Program-made: the position numbers and the translations under genes
NCBI RefSeq assembly: GCF_950295315.1
Contig: NC_080164.1
Location: 7,014,082 to 7,078,081, forward strand
DNA from: Erinaceus europaeus
Lineage: Eukaryota; Chordata; Mammalia; Eulipotyphla; Erinaceidae
DNA length: 64,000 bases
Direction of reading: 5' to 3'
The notes under the pieces: generated by a model
The model's database searches: none
Seen by the model: only the letters and a program-made list of their open reading frames with translations
Told to the model about the DNA's origin: nothing
In this document: positions 1-8,990 of the stretch, one piece after another
Position numbering within the stretch: position 1 is the first letter of the stretch
Layout: each line of letters opens with the position of its first letter

Positions 1-680
1 TGAGAAATACTTGGGGATCATGGGGAAACACCTCCCAGTGCCTGAAAGGAGCATTCCTTTGGGCCCAGAGATGTAGGTCATATTCGATCACAGGACTTTC
101 CTTCTTTAATAATTCATAAACCATGTCCTTTGATCTGTGGAGCTGTAAAGCTTTTAGAGTTGGCAAGAACCTTGGAGAAATCTAGCCTAAACTTAAACAG
201 TGAAACAGAGAGCTGGCCAGGGGACATTTGGACTGTAAAACTGCAATGTCTTAAAGTACTTTCAATGTGAAAAAAAAAATGATCACAGGGTGATTTAAAG
301 TAAGACTACAAAGAAATGTGTGAAAGAAGAGTGGTCATTGTAGCAATATTCTGGAAGAAAAGCATTCTGGCCAATCAGATTTCATCTGAAGCAAGTAGGT
401 ATCTAAGAAAAGACTTCGTGTGGTGGTTTATATGCTCCCTGATAGAATAGGGCACTGAGATAAAGGATGTCAGTGCTCATGAGGAGACGGAGATGGTCAG
501 GTTTATGACAGCCTCCAGCAATTGACTTCATAAACATGCAGAGCTTATTAAAGTTGCTGAAAATCCAGTCTTTAAGGATTGAAGACAAAAAACTAAAATC
601 CACTGTGACAGGTGCTAAGAAATTGGGAAAAGCAACAAGTTGGTCCATGAGATAGATGAGTGGCATCCTGTATGTAAGAA
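1..680. other. Single-copy flank, no gene seen
   Basis: Unique-looking sequence of ordinary composition. No repeat family, splice-bounded open frame or promoter-like element is recognisable. The minus-strand open frame at 403-666 has no recognisable domain and is treated as chance. Confidence 0.5.
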
Positions 681-904
681 TTTCCTCCTCCTCCTCTTCT
701 CCTTCTCCTTCTCCTTCTCCTTCTCCTTCTCCTTCTCCTTCTCCTTCTCCTCCTCCTCCTCCTCCTCCTCCTCCTCCTTCTCCTTCTCCTCCTCCTCCTC
801 CTCCTCCTCCTCCTCCTCCTCCTCCTCCTCCTCCTCCTCCTCCTCCTCCTCCTCCTCCTCCTTCTTCTTCTTCTTCTTCTTCTTCTTCTTCTTCTTCTTC
901 TTCC
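681..904. repeat. Polypyrimidine microsatellite (CTC/CTT/CCTTCT)
   Basis: About 220 bp with essentially all pyrimidines on the plus strand: blocks of (CCTTCT)n, then (CTC)n, then (CTT)n. It directly abuts the 5' side of a type A SINE. Translation gives poly-Ser, poly-Pro or poly-Phe frames, which are artefacts of the repeat. Its mirror symmetry makes it a candidate for triplex (H-DNA) formation. Confidence 0.97.
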
Positions 905-930
905 CTGACTCTACATTAAAAAAAATGTGT

Positions 931-1256
931 GGGAGTCAGGCTGTAGCGCAGCGGGTTAAGCGCAGGTGGCGCAAAGCACAAGGACCGGCATAAGGATCCC
1001 GGTTCGAGCCCCGGCTCCCCACCTGCAGGGGAGTCGCTTCACAGGCGGTGAAGCAGGTCTGCAGGTGTCTATCTTTCTCTCCTCTCTGTCTTCCCCTCCT
1101 CTCTCCATTTCTCTCTGTCCTATCCAACAACGACGACAACAACAATAATAACTACAACAATAAAACAACAAGGGCAACAAACGGAATAAATAAATAAAAT
1201 AAATAAATAAAAAACAAGGGCAACAAAAGGGAAAATAAATAAATATTAAAAAAAAG
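931..1256 (+). mobile_element. ERI-type tRNA-derived SINE (type A), full length
   Basis: The copy starts GGGAGTCAGGCTGTAGCGCAG, with a box A-like GTAGCGCAGCGGG and box B GGTTCGAGCCCC (internal RNA polymerase III promoter), then the GCTTCACAGGCGGTGAAGC stem, a CT-rich body and an AATAAATAAA tail. A-rich plus TGTGT direct repeats flank it (about 918-930 and 1248-1260). Likely a fairly young copy, since the head is close to the family consensus seen across the window. Confidence 0.93.
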
Positions 1257-1484
1257 TGTGTGTGTGTGCCTGGGGTTGGGGAGAATAGGTAAGTTCAAGT
1301 TTTATTCTTCAATTTTTTTTTGTATCCAAGGACCGTTATTGCTGTAGTTTCTAGCTGTTACTGAATGATTTGCATTTTTCTGAAAGACAACTACCAGATA
1401 GTTTTGCTCATATATGCTGTATAAGGACTTGAAACTCATGACCTTGTAAAGAAAAAAAAAAAGTAGCCAAACTACCTCAAGATA

Positions 1485-1645
1485 AAAAAGGTGGGGTTGG
1501 ACCCAAGTGAAAGCTATCAGGAGAGGGGATGGGGTATGGAGTTCTGGTGGTGGGAATTGTGTGGAGTTTTACCCCTCTTATCCTATGGTTTTTGTCAGTG
1601 TTTCCTTTTTATAAAATTATATATATATATATATATATATAAGGG
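1485..1645 (+). mobile_element. L1 3'-UTR end, 5'-truncated
   Basis: The sequence GTTCTGGTGGTGGGAATTGT and the segment ending in TATCCTATGGTTTT recur at the 3' end of many L1 copies here (for example 3840-3910). The copy keeps only the last 160 bp and ends in a (TA)n tract (1617-1640) in place of a plain A tail. Confidence 0.8.
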
Positions 1646-1901
1646 AATTGGGAAGCTTAAGTTGTTGAAAATGTTGTGTTGGAGGAGGAGAGGAGGAGAA
1701 ACAGTCCCAGGATAGGCAGGGGTCTTCCCTGGAGGTAGTATTTTCAAGTCTAGGCTGCCCCAAGGGAAGGGGAAAGAGGTTTATTGAGCAAAGGCCTTGA
1801 TGGTTTAGAAATGTATTTCCAGTAAAAGGAGCACTTCGCTGGGAGATGGGAGGGGATATGGTGGCCTGGGGACTTGCACAGATTGGTTGGAGGGTCATGA
1901 T
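1646..1901. other. Short single-copy stretch
   Basis: Between an L1 tail and the SINE target site. No feature recognised. Confidence 0.4.
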
Positions 1902-1915
1902 AGGCATCTGGAATT

Positions 1916-2633
1916 TTTTTCTTTTCTTTTGCCTCCAAGATTATTGCTGGGGCTCAGTGCCTGCACCATGAATCCACTGCTCCTGTGCCAGTCCCTGTTC
2001 AGGGTGCCATTTGCTGGGCTGGGCTAGCTTCATGGGCGGTAGAGAGATGACCAGGGACTCATGGCTGAGCTGGGAAGCAGTATCTCGTTTATTAATCAGA
2101 TATATTGCCTTTTATGCATCTCTTCACCGGAAGTGGCAAGGGAAAGGAAATGACAAGGAGAGGGGGCAGAGCAAAAAAAAGAGCACAAACAGAACATAGA
2201 ACCAGTGGGGATTAAACCAACACCCTGCAGGCAGGGTGGGACCCAGGTAAAACAGTGATTCTGTAAATAGACCACATCGTAAGTAATACAAGCGAACCTA
2301 ATGCAATGATCAAAACAGAAGGTCTTATAAGCAGAATTTAGAAGCATACCAACACTCCTGGAGGCCATTTTCCCCACTTTTGTTGTCCTTGGTGTAGCCT
2401 TGTTGTGGTTATTATTGTTATTGTTGATGTTGTTGTTGGATAGGACAGAAATGGAGAGAGGAGGGGAAGACAGAGATGGGGAGAGAAAGACAGACACCTG
2501 CAGACTTGCTTCACCACCTGTGAAGTGACTCTCCTGCAGGTGGGGAGCCAGGGGGTTGAACCGGTGCTATCCTTACTGGTTCTTGCGCTTTGTGCCACAT
2601 GCGCTTAACCCGCTGCGCTACTGCCCGACCCCC
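1916..2633 (-). mobile_element. Type B SINE, antisense, split by a solo LTR
   Basis: The plus-strand text reads from the reversed 3' extension (GCCTCCAAGATTATTGCTGG at about 1931) to the reversed tRNA head (ending CGCTGCGCTACTGCCCGACC). The two halves are separated by the LTR at 1986-2354. SINE target duplications AGGCATCTGGAATTT (1902-1916) and AGGCATCTAGAATTT (2634-2648) differ at one base. Confidence 0.92.
1986..2354 (-). mobile_element. Solo LTR, 6-bp TSD, inserted in a SINE
   Basis: 369 bp beginning TGCCAGTCCC and ending CCAACA, so it has TG...CA ends. It is flanked by perfect 6-bp duplications CTCCTG (1980-1985 and 2355-2360), and removing it restores the SINE sequence ACTGCTCCTGGAGGCC. 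A reversed polyadenylation signal (TTTATT, 2088-2093) sets the minus orientation. It shares the blocks AGCTTCATGGGCGG and ATGACCAGGGACTCA with the LTR at 37503-37919. A 6-bp TSD is typical of class II (ERVK-like) integrases. Confidence 0.9.
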
Positions 2634-2648
2634 AGGCATCTAGAATTT

Positions 2649-2770
2649 ACTTTAGTGTCTGGTAAAATGTAGGGGTTCAGTTTCATTCTTCTGCATATTT
2701 CAACCCAATTTTCCCAACACCAGTTTTTGAAGACATTCTCTTTTCTCTATTTAATATTCTGGGTTCCTTA
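2649..2770 (-). mobile_element. L1 ORF2 fragment, inverted 5' piece
   Basis: Plus-strand text such as TTCTTCTGCATATTTCAACC and TTTTCCCAACACCAG is the reverse of a well-known L1 ORF2 region. It abuts a plus-oriented piece of the same ORF from slightly further downstream (2771 onward), the arrangement left by twin priming. Confidence 0.7.
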
Positions 2771-4203
2771 AATAGAAAGACTCGTTATGGGATGAGAGAT
2801 CTTCTTATGGCATACATCAGACAAAATACAAAAATATCAAACTCAGCAACAACAACAACAACAAAATGACCCTATCCAAAAGTGGGGAGAGAATGTAGAC
2901 AGACTATTCCCTAAAGAAGAGATCCAAAGGGCCAACATACATAAAAAGAAAATGCTCAAAGTAGCTGATTATCAGAGAAATGCAAATAAAGACAACAGTG
3001 AGATAGCACTTCACTCCTTTGGGAACGTCACACATCAGAGAGGACAGTAACAACAAGTGCTGGAAAGGCTGTAGGGGTAAAGGAATACTTCTACCCTGCT
3101 GGAGGGAACATAAGTTGCTCCAACTGCTTGAAGGAATCATGTTAGAGAAGGAAGAATATGGAATGATACCACTCATAGATAGAAGTTGAAAACTTAATCA
3201 ACACAACGAGTGCCACCCCAGCATGCTTCACTTCAGACTGTGTCCAGAGACTGCAGGTGTGGAATGACAACCTTTCAGGTGTGGAATGACAACCCTTCAG
3301 CTTCATTACTCGGGTGAGACCTTTCTTTTCATAGTATTCTCTAATTCTATTCCAGGAGGTTCACTTCCTCACAAAGTCCCAAAACCTAGATATAGGCCAG
3401 GTCCCCTGAGATAGGGCATATGTTCACATGTATCCATAAACTAGGCCAAAATATATATATCTGAAAGCAGAAGTACACAAGAGTCTGCAGTGAGTACCCC
3501 CCAACACTTCATCTGCACTATTCCATCAAATGGTTCAAAAATTTGTTTGGCTTTGTATGTTAACTCTCTTTTCAGCCACCAGGTTCTAATGCCAGCATGA
3601 TGCTGACCAGACTTCCCTGGACAGATGACCCCACCAATGTGTCCTGGAGCTCCGCTTCCTCAGAGCCCCACCCCACTAGGGAAAGAGAGAGGCAGGCTGG
3701 GAGTATGGATCAACATGTCAACGCCCATGTTCAGCAGGGAAGCAATTACAGAAGCCAGACCTTCCACCTTCTGCATCCCACAATGACCTTGGGTCCATGC
3801 TCCCAGAGGGATAAAGAATGGGAAAGCTCTCAGGGGAGGGGATGGGATACAGAGTTCTGGTGGTGGGAATTGTGTGGAGTTGTACCCCTCCTATCCTATG
3901 GTTTTGTTAATGTCTCTTTTTAAAAATAAATAATAAATAAATCTCCTAATACCAAAAAAAGTTGAAAAATAATAACTAAAGGGAAAACACTAAGCAGAAC
4001 TTGGACTGGAGTTGGTGTATTGCACCAAAGTAAAAGACTCTGGGGTTTGTGTGCAGGGGGGGTTCAGGCCATGGAACATGATGGCAGAGGAGGACCTAGT
4101 GGGGAGTTGAATGGAAATATTGAAAACTGGGAAATGTTACACATGTACAAACTACTATATTTTACTGTTGACTGTAAACCATTAATCCCCCAATAAAGAA
4201 TGA
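2771..4203 (+). mobile_element. L1 ORF2 3' end plus 3' UTR, interrupted
   Basis: ORF2 C-terminal sequence (CCAAAAGTGGGGAGAGAATG, then about 2930-3180) has lost an internal block near 3128, joining directly to GAAGGAATCATGTTAGAGA. The 3' UTR resumes at 3969 and ends with CCCCCAATAAAGAATGAAG. In between lies another L1 3' UTR (3193-3958). All reading frames are broken. Confidence 0.85.
3193..3958 (+). mobile_element. L1 3'-UTR copy nested in an older L1
   Basis: Runs from CACAACGAGTGCCACCCC to the tail TTTTTAAAAATAAATAATAAATAAA. The direct repeats AAGTTGAAAA at 3183-3192 and 3959-3968 mark its insertion into the 3' UTR of the surrounding L1. The open frame at 3597-3923 is non-coding UTR. Confidence 0.85.
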
Positions 4204-4855
4204 AGAAAAAAATATATTGCTCCAACCCTTGTGGAGAGCAGTCTGGAGAACTTTCAGAATATTAGAAATGGACCTACCCCATGAACAGACAAGTCCTCTT
4301 CTGGGACTATATCCTAAGGAAAGAAACACATTCATCCAAGGAGATCTAAACACAATTTCTAATAGCCCAACTTGAAAGCAACCTAGGTGTACAACAACAG
4401 AGGAGTGGCTAAGAAAGTTGTGGTGTATATACACAATGGAATACTACTCAGCTATCAAGAATGATCAATTCACCTTCTTCATCTCATCTTGGACGGAGCT
4501 TGAAGAAACCAAGTGAAGTGAGAGAAGCCAGAGAAAGAAGGATGAGTATGGGATGATCTCATTCATAGGCAGAATTTAGGAAACAAGAACAGAAAGGGGA
4601 AATACAAAGTAAAACTTGAACTAGTTTGGCATATTCACACCAAAGCAAAGGACTCTGAGAAGGGAGGGGAGGTGGCAGCCTTTGGGGTCCTGGTGCAGGG
4701 TGGTGGGACAGGATTCAAGTTGGGGTGAGACTGTTTTTCAGACACCTATCATGCGGAGATGAGAAATTGTACCTATGTGTCAATAACTGTACTGTAAATC
4801 ATTAATCTTTCCATGAAATGACATAAAATAATAAAGTAACGAGAAAAGAAAAATG
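4204..4855 (+). mobile_element. L1 ORF2 end and 3' UTR, second copy
   Basis: Begins TTGCTCCAACCCTTGTGGAG and carries the ORF2 C-terminal coding text (GTGTATATACACAATGGAAT at about 4425, the conserved region translating to an IYTMEYY-like motif). It then has a distinct 3' UTR ending AATAATAAAGTAACGAG. 5'-truncated and broken by stops. Confidence 0.85.
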
Positions 4856-4918
4856 TTAGTATATGAAGGCATCGACCAGATAAATGTTAGCCATTTTGGC
4901 TAATCCAGTCTGACTTTT

Positions 4919-5179
4919 TCTTTGCTTTATTTTTAATTTTTTAAAATTGTTAATAGTTATTATTGATATCGTCTTTGTTGCATAGGACAGAGAGAAATGG
5001 AGAGAGGAGGGGAAGACAGAGAGGGGGAGAGAAAGATAGACACCTGCAGAGCTGCTTCACCATTCGTGAAGCAACTCCCTTGCAGGTGGGGAGCCGGGGA
5101 CTTGAACTGGGATCCTTATGCCTGTCCTTGTGCTTCACACTCCGTGTGCTTACTCCGCTGCACTACAGCCTGACTCCCC
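4919..5179 (-). mobile_element. Type A SINE, antisense
   Basis: Reversed body (GGACAGAGAGAAATGGAGAG) and head (CCGCTGCACTACAGCCTGAC). Left duplication AGTCTGACTTTT (4907-4918), right AGACTGACTTTT (5180-5191). The right copy also serves as the left duplication of the following L1. Confidence 0.9.
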
Positions 5180-5191
5180 AGACTGACTTTT

Positions 5192-5445
5192 TTTTTTATA
5201 TATATTTTTTTTATTTAAGAAAGGATTAGTGAACAAAAGCATAAGGTAGGAGGGGTACAACTCCACACAATTCCCACCACCCAATCCCCATAACCCACCC
5301 CCTCCCATGGTAGCTTTCCCATTCTCTATCCCTCTGGGAGCATGGACCCAGGGTCGTTGAGGGTTGCAGAAGGTAGAAGGTCTGGCTTCTGTAATTGCTT
5401 CCCTGCTGAACATGGGCGTTGACTGGTCGGTCCATACCCCCAGCC
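5192..5445 (-). mobile_element. L1 3'-UTR end, antisense
   Basis: 254 bp of reversed 3' UTR (GGGGTACAACTCCACACAAT ... GCTGAACATGGGCGTTGAC) after a T-rich start. Duplications AGACTGACTTTT at 5180-5191 and 5446-5457 bound it exactly. Confidence 0.9.
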
Positions 5446-5552
5446 AGACTGACTTTTAAAAAAATATTTTATTTATTTATTTATTTTCCTTTTTTTGTTG
5501 CCCTTTTTTTTTTTGTTTGTTTGCTTCACAAGGTCAAGAATTGAAAGGAGAG

Positions 5553-5555
<3 letters not shown>

Positions 5556-5587
<32 letters not shown>
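5556..5587. repeat. (CT)n microsatellite
   Basis: About 16 CT units in a T-rich stretch that may be remnant SINE tail (5460-5520 has TTATTTATTTATTTATTTTCC and TTGTTGCCC). Confidence 0.9.
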
Positions 5588-5592
<5 letters not shown>

Positions 5593-5734
5593 GGTGGAAC
5601 CAGGCTTTGCAAATGTGTGATTTCATTGCTTTGGGCTGCATTTTTCATTCATTCATATAGATAGATACTTAGACCATAGTTCAAAGCTTCCTTAAGTGCC
5701 ATAGCAGGGACAAACTTAAACAAAAAAAAATTTT

Positions 5735-5852
5735 TTTTCTCTTTCTTTCTTTCACCAGAATACTGCTCAGTGAAAGCGGTGCTGGGGATTGAACCTGGGA
5801 CCTTGAAGCCTCAGGCATGAGAGTCTGTTTACAGACTGCTATCTCCCCAAAC
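5735..5852 (-). mobile_element. Type D SINE, antisense, diverged
   Basis: Plus-strand text ACTGCTCAGTGAAAGCGGTG, GGGGATTGAACCTGGGACC (reversed B box) and GCATGAGAGTCTGTTTACAG match the type D element seen at 25486 and 17996. Several substitutions indicate an old copy. Confidence 0.8.
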
Positions 5853-6800
5853 TTGAGAGGAACCTTTCATAAAGATGAAGAAATCTGAGGTGCAGGGCCT
5901 GCTCACCTGGCTGCCCTGGTGAGGACGAGAAGGTCAGTTTGCCCTGGCATCTGATTAGTGTTATCTTCTCCACCCACAAGCCCCATCCCTCATCTGCCCA
6001 GAATGGAGGCCAGCGCTTTCAGTGTTCACAGATGCACAGTGGAGGGTCCTTCCTGTCTCCTGCAATTCATGCCTTCCCTCTAGGTCAGAGGTGTCATCCT
6101 CCCCATGTCTGCCCTCCTGCAGGGTAACTGCCCTCTGCAGCGGTGAGAGGCTCTGCGTATTTCAGTCTCAAGGAAACACTGCCCGGCTTTGGTTAAAAAT
6201 GACCGAGCAGCTGGCTTCTGGGAGAAATCTAGGAGAAGTCTTCTCAGGTGCTGCTGAAGTGTAAATGCGTCTGTTGAATACTCACAGATCTTAGGCTAAG
6301 GTGAGAACTGTGCATGAAAATTCCCTTCTCCTGCCACCTGCAAAGAGCACTGTAGACGGATATTTTGAATCCTCTTCCACAGCGGAGAGGGCACACTGGG
6401 ACTGGTGGTGGGGGGCAAAGATTGGAGGTAATTATAGAGGCAGAGGATCCTGTGTCTTCTCTTCTGAGTTTCCATTTGGACTCCTAGGAGCTACAGGAAA
6501 ATAGTGTGAATCCAAGCGATGCAGACTGCTTTGTATTTCCTAGTCTCCTTTGCTAACCCTGGAGTTAAATCTTCTTTTAAGGTCAAGTTCCACCTCCTCT
6601 TAGAAACCTGCCGGGTCTGGTAAGTATTGATAGCATTCCTCTAAACCCCCCCTCCCCCCCGTGGGCTTTGATCAAATAAAAGCAACCAAAAAGCCCTCAG
6701 ACACCATCGACCACTCCGATGGGGTCAGGCAGTGTCTTTCCTCTTTTCCACAAGACCTTTGTCCCTTCTCATCCAGGGTGCTGGGTGCACAGTCTGGAGC
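5853..6800. other. Single-copy region upstream of the CpG island
   Basis: Moderately GC-rich unique sequence with no recognised repeat. A C-rich run (about 6645-6660) precedes the island. Several short open frames (5939-6264, 6301-6504) lack convincing splice context and recognisable domains. Confidence 0.5.
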
Positions 6801-6990
6801 TCAACTGTGTGGTCTCGCTGACTGCTCTTGGGAGGCCAAGGTCAGTCCTGCGGGGCTGGGGGCGGCTGGCAGATGGCGGGAAGCGAGGCGGGAACCCAGG
6901 GAATCAGGGAATCCTAGGCTTCCACAGCTTGGAGCAGCTGGCCCTGAGAAACGATTGCAAGTCTGCACAACTTCAAAAAATCTGCAGTTT

Positions 6991-7019
6991 GGGGGCGGGA
7001 GGGGGAGCGCGGGGGTGGG
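6991..7019 (+). promoter_or_regulatory. G-quadruplex-prone G-tract
   Basis: Five G-runs of three to five bases within 29 bp (GGGGGCGGGAGGGGG then GCGCGGGGGTGGG), fitting the usual G4 pattern with short loops. It lies in the 5' part of the CpG island, upstream of the first possible splice donor. Confidence 0.7.
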
Positions 7020-8144
7020 TCCCCGAGCATCGCGTTTCTCCTCCAGGCGGTTCACTGAACATGCTCGCTCACTGCAGAGCAGGGCCCACAGCGCCTCTGG
7101 ACCGCACGCCGCCCCGGCTGGCAGCCTGGCTGGGCGCTTGCAGAAGCTCGACCCGAGCCCCAGCCTCCCACTCCGCGGGGAGGGTCCGAGTCGCCCCCGG
7201 CGCTCCCTGCACCCGCCCGCCAGCTCGTCTGACCGGGTAAGCGCAGGAGCAGGGCGCGCTGGGGCTGCGGACTCGGGTGGGGGGGTAGGTGGGTGTCGCC
7301 TTCCGCACTTTGTTTGCAAACAAGTTGGGGGGCCTCGCGACTTCCTTAGCAAAAAATCCCAGCACACTGCAGACTCGTCGCCCGAGTCTCAAGACTTTGG
7401 AGACGCGGTTGGTGGCCTGAGCCTGGTTGGTACTCGTGGTGGTGGTGGTGGTGGGGGTTTGCACCCGAGGGCGCTCCTGCTCCCGGGGTGACTCTGCACT
7501 TGGGGTGCCTTGCTTCTCGGTGGGTGGGTGCATGCACTCACTCGGAGCGCGGCTGGAGCCTGGGGACAGACAGCCGGCGGGGCGCCGCTCCCCTGGGCTG
7601 GAGGCGCCTGGGCTGCGGGGCCGCGCTAGGCGGAGTGCGGGGCGGGGACCAATCGGCCTGCGCCCAGGTGTCTGGCTCCGCCCTCCCGCCCACCCGCGGC
7701 TCCCCGCGCCGGGTCCCGCCCCGCCCGCCCGACGGAGCCCGCGGGCCCGGCTCTGTGGCCGCCGGCGCGGCTGGCGGGCGGGGCGGCCTGGCTGTGCTGC
7801 GCGGCGGGCGGGTGCCAGACCCCACACCCCTGCAGGTACCCCCCCGCGCGACCCCGCACTTTTCCCGCCGGGTCCTCCCGGGTGATCCAGGGCCCCGTGC
7901 ACGCTCCCGAGGAAGGAGCCGGGGGACTCTGCCTCCTGCCGGACTCCCGGCTCCCCCAGCCGCTCTCCAGCCTTTGGGCGGAAGAGCCGCGGTGGCCGGC
8001 GCTCTAGCACCCGCCTGTTGCGCCGAAGCGGCGTCTGCGCCCCCCCGCACGCTGCTTGGGGGTGGGGAGGGTCTGGGGTCCGCTCTGGCGGTGGGCTGGA
8101 TGGGGGCGGGGGTTGTTGGGGCGCATGGCTGACGAGTGGGTGCT

Positions 8145-8395
8145 AGCGTGCTGGGCTGGACTGGGCGGAGAGTGCAGGGGTGCCGAGCTGGACTTGGGGG
8201 TGCTGGGCTGGGCGGAGAGTGCAGGGGTGCAGAGCTGGACTTGGGGGTGCTGGGCTGGACTGGGCGGAGAGTGCTGGGGTGCAGAGCTGGCTGGACTGGG
8301 AGCTGCTGGGGTGCCGGGCTGGATAAGGGACTGCTGGGCTGGACGGGGGGCTGCAGGGGTGCAGTGCTGGTCTGGACGAGGAGGTGTTGGGGTGC
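8145..8395. repeat. GC-rich minisatellite in the CpG island
   Basis: Degenerate tandem units of about 45-55 bp built on GCTGGGCTGGACTGGGCGGA, GAGTGCAGGGGTGC and AGAGCTGGACTTGGGG. The first three units are the most regular; later ones are shorter and more diverged. Repetitive open frames here, such as the minus-strand Ser/Pro-rich ones, derive from it. Confidence 0.85.
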
Positions 8396-8990
8396 AGGCG
8401 CGCGGGCCGAGCCCGGGAGGCGGCTGGCACTTGGCGCTGGGGTGGGGGGCGGGCACCCCGGGGCGTCTCCATGGCTGGGGAGCAGTTCCCGCTCTTCCCC
8501 GAAAGGAGGCGCTGGCCTGGGGGAATGCCCGCGCTTCTTGCCGCCCTCTCCGCCCCCCAAGCCCGTGCCCCCAGCGGGTGCGAGCGCTCCTGGCCGCGTC
8601 CTGTTGCAGCGCGGGGCTGGGGTCTGCGGGTGCCGGTGCTGGGCGGGCGGCGCGGGGCTGGCGGTCTTCCGCCTCCCGCGGCCTGAGGGTCCCTGGCGGT
8701 GCTGGCAGTGGGTGTCCCGTGAGGGGAACCGACCCCCTACCCTGGCGCTGCCCAGGGCCACGGGACTCGGGAGGCGGAGCGGTCTGGAGAGAGCCCGACC
8801 TGCCCGCACTGACCGCAGTGAGCCTTTCGCATTGCGGGGCTCCCTCCACCCCCCACAGTCTGTTCATCCCTTGAAAGACAGAGCCAGGAGTCTGATTCGG
8901 CCCAGGCTGGGGTTGGAGGAGAGCAAAAGACCTGCCCAAAGCCCCGCAGACCCGGGTAGGACGTGCAGGGGTGGAGGTGAAAGGGCGGGG

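Larger units (their letters stand above)
6800..8990. promoter_or_regulatory. CpG island with candidate promoter and first exon(s)
   Basis: About 2.2 kb of very GC-rich, CpG-dense sequence in an otherwise CpG-poor, repeat-laden window and free of SINE/L1 insertions. A plus-oriented CCAAT box (GACCAATCGG, 7648-7657) sits beside a GC box (GGGGCGGGG, 7639-7647), with further GGGCGG/CCGCCC boxes at 7670-7800. Possible splice donors are GG|GTAAGC (7237) and CAG|GTACCC (7836). No TATA box is evident. The gene and direction are not identifiable; island promoters are often bidirectional. Long open frames on both strands follow from the base composition. Confidence 0.75.

Noticed and set aside
640..993. 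Ser-, Pro- and Phe-rich open frames
   Set aside because: Translation of the polypyrimidine microsatellite.
931..1030. tRNA gene at SINE heads
   Set aside because: Box A and B are present, but the cloverleaf is not maintained and the same sequence recurs dozens of times with a SINE body and tail.
7069..8809. Several 200-423-codon open frames on both strands
   Set aside because: They overlap in many frames over the CpG island and minisatellite. High GC makes stop codons rare; compositions are Pro/Ala/Gly/Arg-rich with no domain, so no CDS is called.
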